Source: Methylococcaceae bacterium (GTDB lineage Bacteria > Pseudomonadota > Gammaproteobacteria > Methylococcales > Methylomonadaceae). Taken from it: a stretch of 64,000 nucleotides of DNA. Location of the stretch: the NCBI GenBank assembly GCA_016715325.1, contig JADKAL010000014.1, positions 124,001-188,000 of the forward strand, written 5' to 3'. A program made the translations under genes and the position numbers. How positions within the stretch are numbered: position 1 is the stretch's first letter; every line of letters starts with the position of its first letter. This document shows, piece after piece, positions 28,534-40,044 of the stretch. The notes beneath the pieces were generated by a model. The model did not search any database, was not told the origin of the DNA, and was given only the letters and a program-made list of their open reading frames with translations.

Positions 28534-29425
28534 GCAATAATTTTATTAAAAAAACATTTTTCAATTTTAATTCCGGTAAAGATGCCAAATATTGGTCTCT
28601 ACAAATGGAATAGCCATTTCTCTTAATTTATTGAAATTATTTCCGCTAAATAGAGTTAATACTTTGTAAGTAGTGGCTAGACATTAACAATATGCTTGAG
28701 TTATTGGAGGCAACAAACGAATGGATCACGGCATCATGCCAGTTTGCATCACTGAAAGGCCAGAGCATTTTCCGGCCCATCCGCAGACCGGCTGGCGCTT
28801 GTTGCCCAGAGGGTATAGTCCACGATCTGGCCCGCAATAATATTCTAAAGGGTAGAAGTGTCCTTTAGGTTGCACCGCCTTCCGCTGCATCTAGTTTCAT
28901 AACATAGTGAAACTTTCCGCTACTTTTGGTAAGCACTGAAGTTATTTTAGCCATGTAGATACGATAGTGCGCCCCCTAAAACATGAAAATACCCAGGCAG
29001 ACGCGTTTCCGGTTGTAAGCATGATCGCTCCACCGTTGTATCGAACAGTCGTTTCTAAGACCTTATAAGCACTGCAGTCCTTACAACGGTATTGTGCTTG
29101 TGGCTCGCATAGCGTGCGATATTGACAATGTTTTAGCTTCGGCAAACTCGGTAAATTTGCATTTTTTGTCATTTGGCTCATTAGGTGATAGTAAAAATTA
29201 TCAGTTATGATTTAGCTAATACTGAAATAGGTTGTTCTTTCTGCATCGAGGTATCTTCTTTTTGATGACTATTTGTCTATGTAATATTCTAGTCGGTTAA
29301 ATAATCGGATCTTAAATTTTAATAAGCTGTGCCTGTAAGGTACGTTCTTCGTAAATATGACATAATTACGGTTATTTGCATTGACCTAGCAATCGAAGAA
29401 CGGCATTAAGTACGAAAACTAAATT
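28534..29425. other. Long intergenic region before kdsD
   Basis: About 890 bases with no recognised gene. A GC-richer patch at 28690-28870 has a 58-codon open frame (28692-28868, plus strand) without a known family. Inverted arms CGTTCTTCG (29343-29351) and CGAAGAACG (29394-29402) lie just upstream of kdsD. Confidence 0.5.
28942..29181 (-). CDS. Doubtful small ORF with paired cysteines
   Basis: A 79-residue open frame with four closely spaced cysteines (HCQYRTLCEPQAQYRCKDCS) that could bind zinc, as in some transposase N-termini. I cannot name a family. It may be a remnant of a mobile element. Codon use does not clearly support translation. Confidence 0.25.
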   Translation of the reverse strand: MSQMTKNANLPSLPKLKHCQYRTLCEPQAQYRCKDCSAYKVLETTVRYNGGAIMLTTGNASAWVFSCFRGRTIVSTWLK

Positions 29426-30403
29426 ATGAAATTGCATAACGACAAGCTCCGCGAACTTGCGCTTGCTGTGATTCAGGTCGAATCGCAAGCAATTACCGCA
29501 TTGGCCGGACAGATTAACGAGAGCTTTGTCGAGGCTTGTCAGTTAATGTTCAACTGCAAAGGCCGCGTGGTTGTAATCGGTATGGGCAAATCCGGTCATA
29601 TTGCCGGTAAAATCGCTGCAACGTTGGCGAGTACGGGAACGCCTGCTTTTTTTGTGCATCCGGGGGAAGCCAGTCACGGCGATCTAGGCATGATTACTAA
29701 GCAGGATGTGGTGCTGGCCTTATCGAATTCCGGCGAAACCGATGAAATCGTCACGATTTTGCCGATTATCAAACGGTTGGACGTCCCTTTAATTGCAATG
29801 ACGGGGAATCCGAAATCGACCTTGGCGATTTTTGCAACGACGCATATTAACGTTAGTGTCGCGCAAGAAGCGTGTCCTTTAGGTTTGGCGCCGACTTCAA
29901 GTACGACGGCCGCTTTAGTGATGGGCGATGCTCTCGCCGTCTCGCTGCTCGAAGTACGCGGTTTTACCCGCGACGATTTTGCCATGTCCCATCCTGGCGG
30001 TACACTGGGGAAACGTTTGTTGTTGCGGGTCGCCGACGTTATGCATGAGAATGGCGCTATTCCGGCTGTGCATCAATCGGCGTTTATTAGCGAAGCTTTA
30101 CTGGAAATGACGGAAAAAAAATTAGGGATGACCGCTATCGTTGAAGATAACAATAAACTAACGGGCATCTTCACCGATGGGGACTTACGACGTATGCTTG
30201 CGAAAAGCTTAGACATTCATACTACTTCTATTACTGATGTTATGACGCCGAACTGCACTGTCATCAAAGCCGATGCGTTGGCCGCAGAAGCGATGCAGAT
30301 CATGGAACAGAAAAAAATCAATGCGTTGATCGTGGTAGACGACAGACAACATGTCATCGGTGCACTCAATATGCACGACTTAATTCGTGCCGGAATTGTT
30401 TAG
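29426..30403 (+). CDS. kdsD: D-arabinose-5-phosphate isomerase KdsD
   Basis: Converts ribulose 5-phosphate to arabinose 5-phosphate, the first step of Kdo synthesis for LPS. The N-terminal SIS domain contains VVIGMGKSGHIAGKIAATLAS minus one residue and the LALSNSGETDEI motif; the two C-terminal CBS domains run from about residue 205 to 325 (ALLEMTEKKLGMTAIVED, IFTDGDLRRML). The length of 325 is normal for the KpsF/GutQ family. Its stop codon overlaps the kdsC start. It opens the LPS transport cluster that reaches rapZ. Confidence 0.95.
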   Translation: MKLHNDKLRELALAVIQVESQAITALAGQINESFVEACQLMFNCKGRVVVIGMGKSGHIAGKIAATLASTGTPAFFVHPGEASHGDLGMITKQDVVLALSNSGETDEIVTILPIIKRLDVPLIAMTGNPKSTLAIFATTHINVSVAQEACPLGLAPTSSTTAALVMGDALAVSLLEVRGFTRDDFAMSHPGGTLGKRLLLRVADVMHENGAIPAVHQSAFISEALLEMTEKKLGMTAIVEDNNKLTGIFTDGDLRRMLAKSLDIHTTSITDVMTPNCTVIKADALAAEAMQIMEQKKINALIVVDDRQHVIGALNMHDLIRAGIV

Positions 30404-30957
30404 TGGCTAGGATGGATAGTTACCCATGTGTTTCGCCGCAGGTCGCGGAAAAGGCTAAAAACATCAAGCTATTGATTCTGGATGTCGACGGCGTATTAAC
30501 GGACGGCAGGCTTTTTTTCGATAATGAAGGCAAGGAATACAAATGTTTTAATGCTCGCGACGGTCACGGCATTAAACTGTTACGGCAATGCGGCGTGGAA
30601 GTGGCGGTTATTTCGGGTCGGCGGTCGAATTCGGTTGCCTTACGGATGCAAAGCTTAGGCATCGAATATGTTTATCAAGGTCATGAAGATAAAAGGGCGG
30701 CCTTATCCGAACTATTGCAAAATACCGGCATTAACGCAGCCGAAGCCGCGCATGTAGGCGACGATCTTTTAGACTTGCCGATTATGATGCGTGTCGGTTT
30801 GGCTATTGCCGTCAATGACGCTAATTTCGCCGTTAAGGAAAAAGCCGATTGGTGTACCTCTCTTCCGGGGGGGCAAGGGGCTGTTAGAGAAGTTTGCGAT
30901 TTTATCTTGCAAGTACAAGGGCATTTTGAAGACATTTTGGCTTCTTATCTCAAATGA
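30403..30957 (+). CDS. kdsC: Kdo-8-phosphate phosphatase KdsC
   Basis: A HAD-superfamily phosphatase that removes phosphate from Kdo-8-phosphate in the cytoplasm. HAD motif I is LLILDVDGVLTDGR, motif II is VAVISGR and motif III/IV is HVGDDLLDLPIM; there is no cap domain, as expected for the tetrameric KdsC type. The frame can start with GTG at 30403, overlapping the kdsD TAG by one base, or at ATG 30412. It overlaps lptC by four bases. Confidence 0.95.
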   Translation: MARMDSYPCVSPQVAEKAKNIKLLILDVDGVLTDGRLFFDNEGKEYKCFNARDGHGIKLLRQCGVEVAVISGRRSNSVALRMQSLGIEYVYQGHEDKRAALSELLQNTGINAAEAAHVGDDLLDLPIMMRVGLAIAVNDANFAVKEKADWCTSLPGGQGAVREVCDFILQVQGHFEDILASYLK

Positions 30958-31523
30958 CGCATTTTAGTGAAAAATTCATTTACATTTTCCTAACGGGATT
31001 GGCATTGCTCAGTTGGTGGTTGTTGCAATATTCGGGTTTAATCGAATCTAAGAAAGCAATCACTCCAAAGCAAAGTCCGGATTATTTCAGCGCCGGTTAT
31101 ACGAAATGGGAAATGGATGAAAACGGACGACTGAAGAGTAAATTAGTCGCGGAAGAAATGACGCATTCTACGAATTACTGGGCTACCAATACAAAAAAAC
31201 CGATAATGTATTTTTTTAACGAGAACAAGCCGCCCTGGATTATTGAATCGGAAACGGGCGTTTTATCTAAAGACGGTTTGAAGCTTCAACTAAACGGCAA
31301 GGTTAAAATAACTCGTGATAAATCCGATGGAGCGAAACCGTTAACCGTGAATACATCCAATTTATTGGTCAATCCGAAAACCAGTTACGCCGAGACGAAA
31401 GCCTGGGCGGAATTAATCAGTCCGCCCCATATCACCACCGGTACGGGTATGAAAGTAACCTTTAAGGAGCCGATCCATTTGGAATTACTTTCAAAAGTGA
31501 AAGGTAAATATGAAACAAAATAA
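30954..31523 (+). CDS. lptC: LPS export protein LptC
   Basis: Bitopic inner-membrane component of the LPS transport bridge. An N-terminal membrane helix (IYIFLTGLALLSWWLLQY) is followed by a periplasmic jellyroll, in which W and ESETGVLSKDGLKLQLNGKV are characteristic of LptC. Length is 189 residues, normal. It passes LPS from LptBFG to LptA. The LptF and LptG genes are not in the window. The gene overlaps kdsC by four bases and lptA by fourteen. Confidence 0.92.
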   Translation: MTHFSEKFIYIFLTGLALLSWWLLQYSGLIESKKAITPKQSPDYFSAGYTKWEMDENGRLKSKLVAEEMTHSTNYWATNTKKPIMYFFNENKPPWIIESETGVLSKDGLKLQLNGKVKITRDKSDGAKPLTVNTSNLLVNPKTSYAETKAWAELISPPHITTGTGMKVTFKEPIHLELLSKVKGKYETK

Positions 31524-32061
31524 CATAATAAAAATCTGTTTCCTGACGTTTTTACTGACTTGCTATACACAAAATTCATTGGCGTTGGAGAGCGACCCCG
31601 ATCAGCCGATCACCATCGATTCGAATACGGCGACCTATGACGATGCTTCCGCCACTAGCACCTATACCGGCGGCGTTATTACCGTACAAGGCAGTATCCG
31701 GGTTAATTCGGATAAGCTGGTCGTTTATTTTGTTAACGGCGATGCCGAAAAGCTGGTTTTCACCGGCAATAAAGCAAAGTTTAAACAAACTCCCAGCGAA
31801 GGCGCCGAAGATATTACCGGTGAGGCGCTAACCGGCGAGTATTATCCTAAACAAAATCTGTTAGTGCTGATAAAGGAAGCGACTGTGTGGCACGGTAACG
31901 GCACTTATTCCAGTGATCGGATTGAATACAACAGTAAAACTTCGGTTGTGAAGGCGGGCGATAAAGCTTCGGATGCCAAACGCGTCCACGTGCTGTTAAA
32001 GCCAAAACAAAATTCGGAAAAAAAGAACAATGACAACGCTATCGGCAAATCACCTGATTAA
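31510..32061 (+). CDS. lptA: Periplasmic LPS-binding protein LptA
   Basis: Forms the periplasmic beta-jellyroll filament that carries LPS to LptD. A signal peptide (residues 1-25) precedes the OstA-like domain, with [20 protein letters not shown] and [19 protein letters not shown] as hallmarks. Length is 183 residues. A basic, low-complexity C-terminus overlaps the lptB start by 32 bases, an unusually long overlap. The order lptC, lptA, lptB is conserved in Gammaproteobacteria. Confidence 0.94.
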   Translation: MKQNNIIKICFLTFLLTCYTQNSLALESDPDQPITIDSNTATYDDASATSTYTGGVITVQGSIRVNSDKLVVYFVNGDAEKLVFTGNKAKFKQTPSEGAEDITGEALTGEYYPKQNLLVLIKEATVWHGNGTYSSDRIEYNSKTSVVKAGDKASDAKRVHVLLKPKQNSEKKNNDNAIGKSPD

Positions 32062-32755
32062 AACCTACAACAAGCGCAACGTCGTCAACGGCGTCTCGTT
32101 AGAGGTGAATACCGGCGAGGTTGTCGGCTTACTTGGACCGAACGGAGCGGGGAAAACCACCAGTTTTTATATGATGGTCGGTTTAATCAAAGCCGACGAC
32201 GGCGAGATTTTAATCGACGCTCAGGATATTACCCACCATCCTATGCATGTAAGATCCCAACTAGGTGTTGGCTATTTGCCTCAAGAGCCGTCGGTTTTCC
32301 GCAAGTTGAGCGTAGCGGATAACCTGCGGGCAGTCTTGCAAATTCGTTCGGATTTAACGGAAGGACAGATTGAACTGGTTATCGAAGAGTTGTTAGAAGA
32401 ATTCCATATTCCGCACCTGCGCAATCAACTGGCTTTGAGTTTATCGGGCGGCGAAAGACGCCGCGTGGAAATTGCCCGTGCGCTTGCCAGTAATCCTCAG
32501 TTCATCTTGCTGGACGAACCGTTCGCCGGCGTCGATCCAATTTCGGTGGAAGACATCCAAAAGATTATCAAACATCTTAAAGACCGGGGTATCGGTATTT
32601 TAATTACCGAACATAATGTCCAAGAAACCCTAGGCATTTGTAACCGTGCGTATATACTTAACGAAGGTAAAGTCATTGCGGAAGGGAGCGCTGATTCGAT
32701 TGTTAAAAACGAAGAAGTACGTAAAGTTTATCTGGGCAGTAATTTCAAGTTATGA
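32030..32755 (+). CDS. lptB: LPS export ATPase LptB
   Basis: Cytoplasmic ABC ATPase that powers LPS extraction. Walker A is GPNGAGKTT (residues 36-44), the signature is [10 protein letters not shown], and Walker B is [13 protein letters not shown] with the switch His in [10 protein letters not shown]. The length of 241 residues is standard. The C-terminal extension ending VYLGSNFKL is typical of LptB. It partners with LptF and LptG elsewhere in the genome. Confidence 0.96.
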   Translation: MTTLSANHLIKTYNKRNVVNGVSLEVNTGEVVGLLGPNGAGKTTSFYMMVGLIKADDGEILIDAQDITHHPMHVRSQLGVGYLPQEPSVFRKLSVADNLRAVLQIRSDLTEGQIELVIEELLEEFHIPHLRNQLALSLSGGERRRVEIARALASNPQFILLDEPFAGVDPISVEDIQKIIKHLKDRGIGILITEHNVQETLGICNRAYILNEGKVIAEGSADSIVKNEEVRKVYLGSNFKL

Positions 32756-32782
32756 TGCTTTCTTATGTAATTTAGCGTGATT

Positions 32783-34228
32783 ATGAAACATTCAATCAAT
32801 CTCAAATTAGGCCAGCATCTATCGATGACACCGCAATTGCAACAAGCGATCAGGCTGTTGCAAATGTCTACTTTAGATTTACAACAGGAAATTCAGCAAG
32901 CGCTCGAGTCCAACATGATGCTCGAAGTCGACGAAGAAGATGTCAACTTCCAACAGCTTGAAACCTTGCCTGAGAAAAAAACCGAGAATGCGGATAATGT
33001 GACCAGTGAGGGTTCTCAGTCCGATATGCCAGATGAGCTTCCGATTGATTCATCGTGGGAAGATGTCTACGAAGAAGATTTCGAATCGGCCAATTCGCAT
33101 GCCGAACCCGTCGAATTTGAAACTCAGCGCACCGGCACCTCAACATTGATCGATCATTTAATTTGGCAATTGGAAATGACGCCCTTTTCCGACCGCGATC
33201 ACGATATTGCCTTAAGCGTCATCGACTCGATTAACGAAGAAGGCTATTTGTCCAGTAGTCTTGAAGACATCTATTCAGGATTAAGCGATCAGATTGAAGA
33301 CCTGGATTTCGACGAAGTACAAGCCGTTCTCCACAGAATTCAAAACTTCGATCCTTCCGGCGTCGCCGCTATCGATCTTCAAGATTGCCTTAGAATCCAA
33401 TTGTTGCAGTTGCCGGAAAATACACCTTATAGAAAAGAAGCGCTGGATATCGTTATCAACCATCTCGAATTATTAGCTAACCACGACAAAGCTAATTTGA
33501 TACGCCATTTGTCTGTGCCTGCAGATCGGCTGGATAAAATTGTCGCGCTCATCAGATCGCTCGATCCCAAACCGGGCTTACAAATTCAACAATCGGAATC
33601 CGAGTATGTGATACCGGATGTGTATGTAACCAAGCGCAATAATGTTTGGCAAGTTCAACTCAACCCGGAAACATCACCCAAATTACGCATCAATTCCGAA
33701 TATTCCGCTTTAATTAAAAGAGCTGATGAAAGCAAGGATAATCAATGCCTGAAAGAGCATTATCAAGAAGCGAAATGGTTTATAAAAAGCTTACAAGGCC
33801 GTAACGATACGCTTATTCGCGTCGCCCGCTCGATTGTCGCCAAACAAACCGAATTCCTGGAACACGGTGCAATTGCGATGAAACCGATGGTACTTAAGGA
33901 TATCGCCGAAGAATTGGAATTACACGAATCGACGATTTCAAGAGTCACAACGAATAAATACATGCACACCCCCAACGGCATTGTTGAATTCAAATATTTC
34001 TTTTCCAGTCATGTTTCTACCGAAGAAGGAGGTGAATGTTCGTCAACAGCCATTAGAGCGTTTATAAAAGAACTGGTTGGGAGCGAAAATCCGGCCAAAC
34101 CGTTAAGCGATAGTAAGATCGCCGATTTATTGAAAGAAAAAGGGATTAACGTTGCAAGAAGAACGATTGCAAAATATCGCGAGGCTATGTTTATTTCTTC
34201 GTCTAGCGAAAGGAAACGTACTTTATAA
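32783..34228 (+). CDS. rpoN: RNA polymerase sigma-54 factor RpoN
   Basis: Recognises -24/-12 promoters with enhancer-binding activators. Region I is the N-terminal Gln/Leu-rich LKLGQHLSMTPQLQQAIRLLQ minus one residue. An acidic region II follows (residues 50-105), then the core-binding domain. The RpoN box appears as ARRTIAKYREAM near the C-terminus. Length is about 480 residues. GTG at 32777 is an upstream alternative, but ATG at 32783 gives the family N-terminus MKHSINLKLG. The conserved position between lptB and hpf supports the call. Confidence 0.96.
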   Translation: MKHSINLKLGQHLSMTPQLQQAIRLLQMSTLDLQQEIQQALESNMMLEVDEEDVNFQQLETLPEKKTENADNVTSEGSQSDMPDELPIDSSWEDVYEEDFESANSHAEPVEFETQRTGTSTLIDHLIWQLEMTPFSDRDHDIALSVIDSINEEGYLSSSLEDIYSGLSDQIEDLDFDEVQAVLHRIQNFDPSGVAAIDLQDCLRIQLLQLPENTPYRKEALDIVINHLELLANHDKANLIRHLSVPADRLDKIVALIRSLDPKPGLQIQQSESEYVIPDVYVTKRNNVWQVQLNPETSPKLRINSEYSALIKRADESKDNQCLKEHYQEAKWFIKSLQGRNDTLIRVARSIVAKQTEFLEHGAIAMKPMVLKDIAEELELHESTISRVTTNKYMHTPNGIVEFKYFFSSHVSTEEGGECSSTAIRAFIKELVGSENPAKPLSDSKIADLLKEKGINVARRTIAKYREAMFISSSSERKRTL

Positions 34229-34278
34229 TAGCGTTTTCTTATCCCTAACACATTATCAACACTGAAGGAGCACATTAC

Positions 34279-34569
34279 ATGCAAGTCATCGTAACAGGAC
34301 ATCACCTAGAAATCACAGACTCTTTAAGAGCTCATGTTAATTCAAAATTCGAGAAATTAGCGCGCCATTTTGATAAGGTTACCGATGTACATGTTATATT
34401 GAGCATAGAAAAATTAATGCAAAAAGCCGAGGCCACTGTACACATCAATGGGGCTACCGTGTTTGCAGAAGACCATCAGGAAGACATGTATTCAGCCATA
34501 GACGATATGGTCGATAAACTGGATCGTCAAATTACTAAACACAAAGAAAAGCAGACAAATCACAGATAA
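34279..34569 (+). CDS. hpf: Ribosome hibernation promoting factor, short type
   Basis: A 96-residue HPF/YfiA family protein that binds the 30S decoding region and silences ribosomes in stationary phase. The core MQVIVTGHHLEITDSLRAHV and the VTDVHVILSIEK strand are diagnostic. The short length without a C-terminal dimerisation domain marks it as the gammaproteobacterial HPF. A GGAG ribosome binding site precedes the ATG. It lies between rpoN and rapZ; the usual ptsN gene between hpf and rapZ is absent here. Confidence 0.95.
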   Translation: MQVIVTGHHLEITDSLRAHVNSKFEKLARHFDKVTDVHVILSIEKLMQKAEATVHINGATVFAEDHQEDMYSAIDDMVDKLDRQITKHKEKQTNHR

Positions 34570-34573
34570 TTCA

Positions 34574-34621
34574 CTTTGCAATGGTGCAAAGGTGAGATTT
34601 ATCTTTTAGACTTTGCACCAT
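34574..34621 (+). promoter_or_regulatory. Alternative-hairpin element between hpf and rapZ
   Basis: CTTTGCA (34574-34580) can pair with TGCAAAG (34585-34591) across a four-base loop, or ATGGTGCAAAG (34581-34591) can pair with CTTTGCACCAT (34611-34621) across 19 bases with 11 perfect pairs. The two folds exclude each other. It lies 5 to 52 bases past the hpf stop and ends 18 bases before rapZ. Confidence 0.5.
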
Positions 34622-34639
34622 CATCTATAAGCCGCCAGT

Positions 34640-35497
34640 ATGAAATTGATCATTGTTAGCGGACTTTCCGGTTCGGGTAAAAGTATTGCTTTAGAAACGC
34701 TTGAAGACTGCGGTTTTTACTGCATCGACAATCTTCCCATCACAATGCTGGAAGACTTTATTAGCCACGTGATGCTGGTTGATAGGAATACCTATTCTAA
34801 AACCGCTATCGGAATCGACGCCAGAAACCAAAGCGAAAGCCTGATCAATTTTACCGACAGCTTAAGACTGATTCGTAGCAAGGGAATCGATTGCGAAATT
34901 ATTTTTATGCAAGCCGAGGAATCGACCTTGCTAAAACGTTACAGCGAAACTAGAAGAAAACATCCGCTCACCGACTTTAACATCCCGTTAAAAGAAGCCA
35001 TCAAGATTGAAAAAGAAATGCTGGTGCCGATAGCGCGCCATGCCAGCGTCGTCATCGATACCAGCCGGACGCATTATCATCAGCTCCGCGACTTGATAAA
35101 AGATCAAATCGGCGAGCGCGAAGTCCGGCACATTTCATTGCAATTTCAATCCTTCGGATTCAAAAACGGCGTACCTTTAGATGCCGATTTCGTATTCGAT
35201 GCCCGCGGCCTTCCTAACCCGTATTGGATACCTGAATTAAGAGGATTGACCGGCAAAGATCAGCCTGTAAGTGATTTTCTTAAAGGCCAAGTCCTGGTTT
35301 CAGAGCTATTTCAGGATATAACTGAATTTCTGGAACGCTGGATTCCGCGATTCGAAGCAGAAGGGCGAAGTTATCTTACTATTGCGATAGGCTGTACAGG
35401 CGGGCAGCATCGTTCTGTCTACTTGGTTGATATGTTAGCCAAACAATTTAAAAGCCCTTCCTTGAACGTGATTGTCCGGCATAGGGAACTCAGCTAA
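34640..35497 (+). CDS. rapZ: RNase adapter protein RapZ
   Basis: In enterobacteria RapZ binds the GlmZ/GlmY sRNAs and guides RNase E, balancing glucosamine-6-phosphate synthesis for cell-wall and LPS precursors. The N-terminal P-loop is GLSGSGKS (residues 8-15); the C-terminal RNA-binding half contains FVFDARGLPNPYWIPELRG and GCTGGQHRSVYLVDMLA. The length of 285 residues is standard. Whether it acts with sRNAs in this organism is unknown. Confidence 0.95.
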   Translation: MKLIIVSGLSGSGKSIALETLEDCGFYCIDNLPITMLEDFISHVMLVDRNTYSKTAIGIDARNQSESLINFTDSLRLIRSKGIDCEIIFMQAEESTLLKRYSETRRKHPLTDFNIPLKEAIKIEKEMLVPIARHASVVIDTSRTHYHQLRDLIKDQIGEREVRHISLQFQSFGFKNGVPLDADFVFDARGLPNPYWIPELRGLTGKDQPVSDFLKGQVLVSELFQDITEFLERWIPRFEAEGRSYLTIAIGCTGGQHRSVYLVDMLAKQFKSPSLNVIVRHRELS

Positions 35498-35524
35498 AAA
35501 CCGAATTCCCTTTATAAACGATTA

Positions 35525-35728
35525 TTATTTTAACGAAATCGTTTCAATACGTCCTTTCAATTCAATCTCTAATTTGTCTTCCTTGGCTAACCAGCCGATC
35601 GCTCGCTGAATTTCATTTTTGCCTAATCCGGTATCGGCAGTCGCTTTTGTGACACTTGAAGGGCCGTTCTTTTCCAAATATTGCCAAAGCTTACCTGCGG
35701 CTACGCCAATTTCTGTAATTGCTGACAT
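35525..35728 (-). CDS. DUF2582 winged-helix protein
   Basis: A 67-residue protein of the DUF2582 family. The sequence GVAAGKLWQYLEKNGPSSV followed by GKNEIQRAIGWLAKEDKLEI fits a winged helix-turn-helix domain in full. Family proteins are small, presumably DNA-binding, of unknown role. It lies convergent with rapZ and directly before minE on the minus strand. Confidence 0.82.
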   Translation of the reverse strand: MSAITEIGVAAGKLWQYLEKNGPSSVTKATADTGLGKNEIQRAIGWLAKEDKLEIELKGRIETISLK

Positions 35729-35758
35729 GATATTACCTTTATAACTGTTTAATAAATC

Positions 35759-36028
35759 TTAAAACTTCCTGGTTTGATGTTCAGGAAGAACGATATTCAG
35801 CTCCAAAGTCTCCTGATGTTCGTCTTGCTCGAAGCTGACAGAAATGGCGTCTTTATCGACATTCACATATTTCTGTATGACTTCAAGAAGCTCCTTTTGC
35901 AACTGCGGCAAATAGGAAGGCTGATTATGAGAGACTCTTTCATGAGCAACCAAAATTTGCAGCCTTTCTTTAGCAAGAGAAGCCGAACTGGTTTTGGAGA
36001 TCTTAAAATAATCCAGCAAGCTGCTCAT
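35759..36028 (-). CDS. minE: Cell division topological specificity factor MinE
   Basis: Drives pole-to-pole oscillation of MinCD by stimulating MinD ATPase. The N-terminal anti-MinCD part (LLDYFKISKTSSASLAKERL) and the C-terminal topological domain (YVNVDKDAISVSFEQDEH) are both present; 89 residues. GTG at 36031 is possible, but ATG at 36028 overlaps the minD TGA by one base with GGGAG six bases upstream, so it is preferred. Confidence 0.94.
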   Translation of the reverse strand: MSSLLDYFKISKTSSASLAKERLQILVAHERVSHNQPSYLPQLQKELLEVIQKYVNVDKDAISVSFEQDEHQETLELNIVLPEHQTRKF

Positions 36029-36837
36029 CACTTACTCCCAAATAACTTTCCAAAGAAGCCCTTTTTATCGTCAATAAAACGATGAGGCTTATTTTCGCCC
36101 AAATAGCGGGCAACGATGTCGGAATACGCTTGTCCGGCATCGCTTTTTTCGTCGAGAATAACCGGAATCCCTGAGTTTGAAGCATTCAAAACAGATTTCG
36201 ATTCAGGAATCACACCCAATAAATGCAGCGATAAAATTTCCTGAACATCGTCCACGCTCAGCATTTCACCCAGCCTCACCCTTTCCGGAGAATAGCGTGT
36301 CAATAAGAGGTATTCTTTGATTGGTTCTTTATTTTCTTCGGCACGTTTCGATTTACTTGCCAATATACCCAACATTCGGTCGGAGTCCCGTACTGAAGAA
36401 ACCTCTGGATTTGTCACTACAAAAGCATCGTCTGCAAAATACATGGCCAAATGCGCACCTTTCTCGATTCCGGCCGGCGAATCGCAAACAATGTATTTGA
36501 AGTCCTTCGATAAATCTTCCAATACTTTGCCGACGCCCTCTTGTGTCAATGCGTCTTTATCGCGTGTTTGAGAGGCAGGCAATATGTAAAGCATGTTGCA
36601 GTTTTTGTCCTTTATCAAGGCTTGGTTAAGACTTGCTTCGCCGTTGATAACGTTGACAAAGTCATACACCACACGGCGTTCGCAGCCCATGATCAAGTCG
36701 AGATTTCGTAAGCCTACATCGAAATCGATAACGGCTGTTTTATGTCCTTTCTTCGCAAGTCCCATAGCGATAGCGGCGCTGGTGGTGGTCTTGCCAACGC
36801 CCCCTTTACCAGATGTTACGACGATGATTCTTGCCAA
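36028..36837 (-). CDS. minD: Septum site-determining ATPase MinD
   Basis: Membrane-bound ATPase that recruits MinC. The deviant Walker A is TSGKGGVGKTT (residues 8-18), Walker B region is VIDFDVGLRNLD, and the C-terminal amphipathic helix ends in GFFGKLFGSK, the membrane targeting sequence. It starts with TTG at 36837: no ATG is available in this region, and GGGGGA lies seven bases upstream. Length is 269 residues. The order minC, minD, minE on the minus strand is classical. Confidence 0.96.
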   Translation of the reverse strand: MARIIVVTSGKGGVGKTTTSAAIAMGLAKKGHKTAVIDFDVGLRNLDLIMGCERRVVYDFVNVINGEASLNQALIKDKNCNMLYILPASQTRDKDALTQEGVGKVLEDLSKDFKYIVCDSPAGIEKGAHLAMYFADDAFVVTNPEVSSVRDSDRMLGILASKSKRAEENKEPIKEYLLLTRYSPERVRLGEMLSVDDVQEILSLHLLGVIPESKSVLNASNSGIPVILDEKSDAGQAYSDIVARYLGENKPHRFIDDKKGFFGKLFGSK

Positions 36838-36876
36838 TGGATGTTCCCCCTATATACGGAATTGTAGCGGAATGGA

Positions 36877-37614
36877 TTAAATTTCTTTGATGACTAAGGT
36901 GTGCTTATCCAAATAGATTTGCACAGGTTTATTTCGAACGTTCGGATTAAGGTCTTCGCTGATTTTATAATTTCCCGCGATGGAAATCAGTTCTGCTTGA
37001 AGATCGTGGCAAAAAATGCGCGCCTCTGTATTGCCCTGCACACCGGCTAATGCGCGTCCTCGGAGCGCGCCGTACACGTGGATATTACCTTCAGCCAGAA
37101 TTTCCGTCCCCGGACTGACCGGAGCTACTATCACTAAATCGCCTGCCGCATAAACACGCTGACCGGAGCGAATAGGATGTGTAATAAGTGTAGTACCCGT
37201 TTGCAACAGATCTTTAGTTTCAGGTTCGGGTATTTGCGCTTTCGGCGGTTTTTTTGTTTCAACCGTTGTGCTGCTGGTATGGATGGAATGAATAGGAATC
37301 CCAAGTCCAATCATGTTTTCATTCTGCTGAGCATTTCCGCCCCGGATACCGATCGGAAGCAAGCCCAGTTTTCTAATCAGCTCGATAACGGCAACGATGT
37401 CGATTTCAATGTTATGTTTATTTATTTCCTGAACATCTAAAACTAAGGGTGAGTTTTTAAAGAACTCGGGCGCTAAACGAATTTTTCCTTGTAGTTGTTG
37501 TTCGATCAGGATTAAATCGTCACTTGAAAGAACTAAAACAGGTACTGAAAACGTACTGCTTTTGAACTCCAAGGCAGGTGGATTATAGGAGGTTTTTTTT
37601 GTGTCGTTTGACAT
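36877..37614 (-). CDS. minC: Septum site-determining protein MinC
   Basis: Inhibitor of FtsZ assembly. The N-terminal domain (residues 10-100) is FtsZ-binding; the C-terminal beta-helix domain with TLITHPIRSGQRVYAAGDLV and GALRGRALAGVQGNTEARIF binds MinD. The linker (THSSTTVETKKPPKAQIPEP region) is Pro/Lys-rich. Length is 245 residues. ATG at 37614 has AGG upstream. It opens the minCDE operon. Confidence 0.95.
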   Translation of the reverse strand: MSNDTKKTSYNPPALEFKSSTFSVPVLVLSSDDLILIEQQLQGKIRLAPEFFKNSPLVLDVQEINKHNIEIDIVAVIELIRKLGLLPIGIRGGNAQQNENMIGLGIPIHSIHTSSTTVETKKPPKAQIPEPETKDLLQTGTTLITHPIRSGQRVYAAGDLVIVAPVSPGTEILAEGNIHVYGALRGRALAGVQGNTEARIFCHDLQAELISIAGNYKISEDLNPNVRNKPVQIYLDKHTLVIKEI

Positions 37615-39953
<2,339 letters not shown>

Positions 39954-39987
39954 TTAATCGGCTTCGCGATAAGTTAACAACAAAAAA

Positions 39988-40014
39988 AGCCGAAGCAAAA
40001 AAATTGCTTCGGCT
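39988..40014 (-). terminator. Intrinsic terminator between thiC and tetR
   Basis: AGCCGAAGC (39988-39996) pairs perfectly with GCTTCGGCT (40006-40014). On the minus strand the stem is followed by seven T, so it terminates the TetR-type gene; the A-rich loop and flanking bases may make it work for thiC as well. Confidence 0.8.
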
Positions 40015-40044
40015 ATTAACTAAATCGGCTTGTAGAGCTTTTCC

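Noticed and set aside
28692..28868. 58-codon frame in a GC-rich patch before kdsD
   Set aside because: No family, no clear ribosome binding site; listed only as part of the intergenic region.
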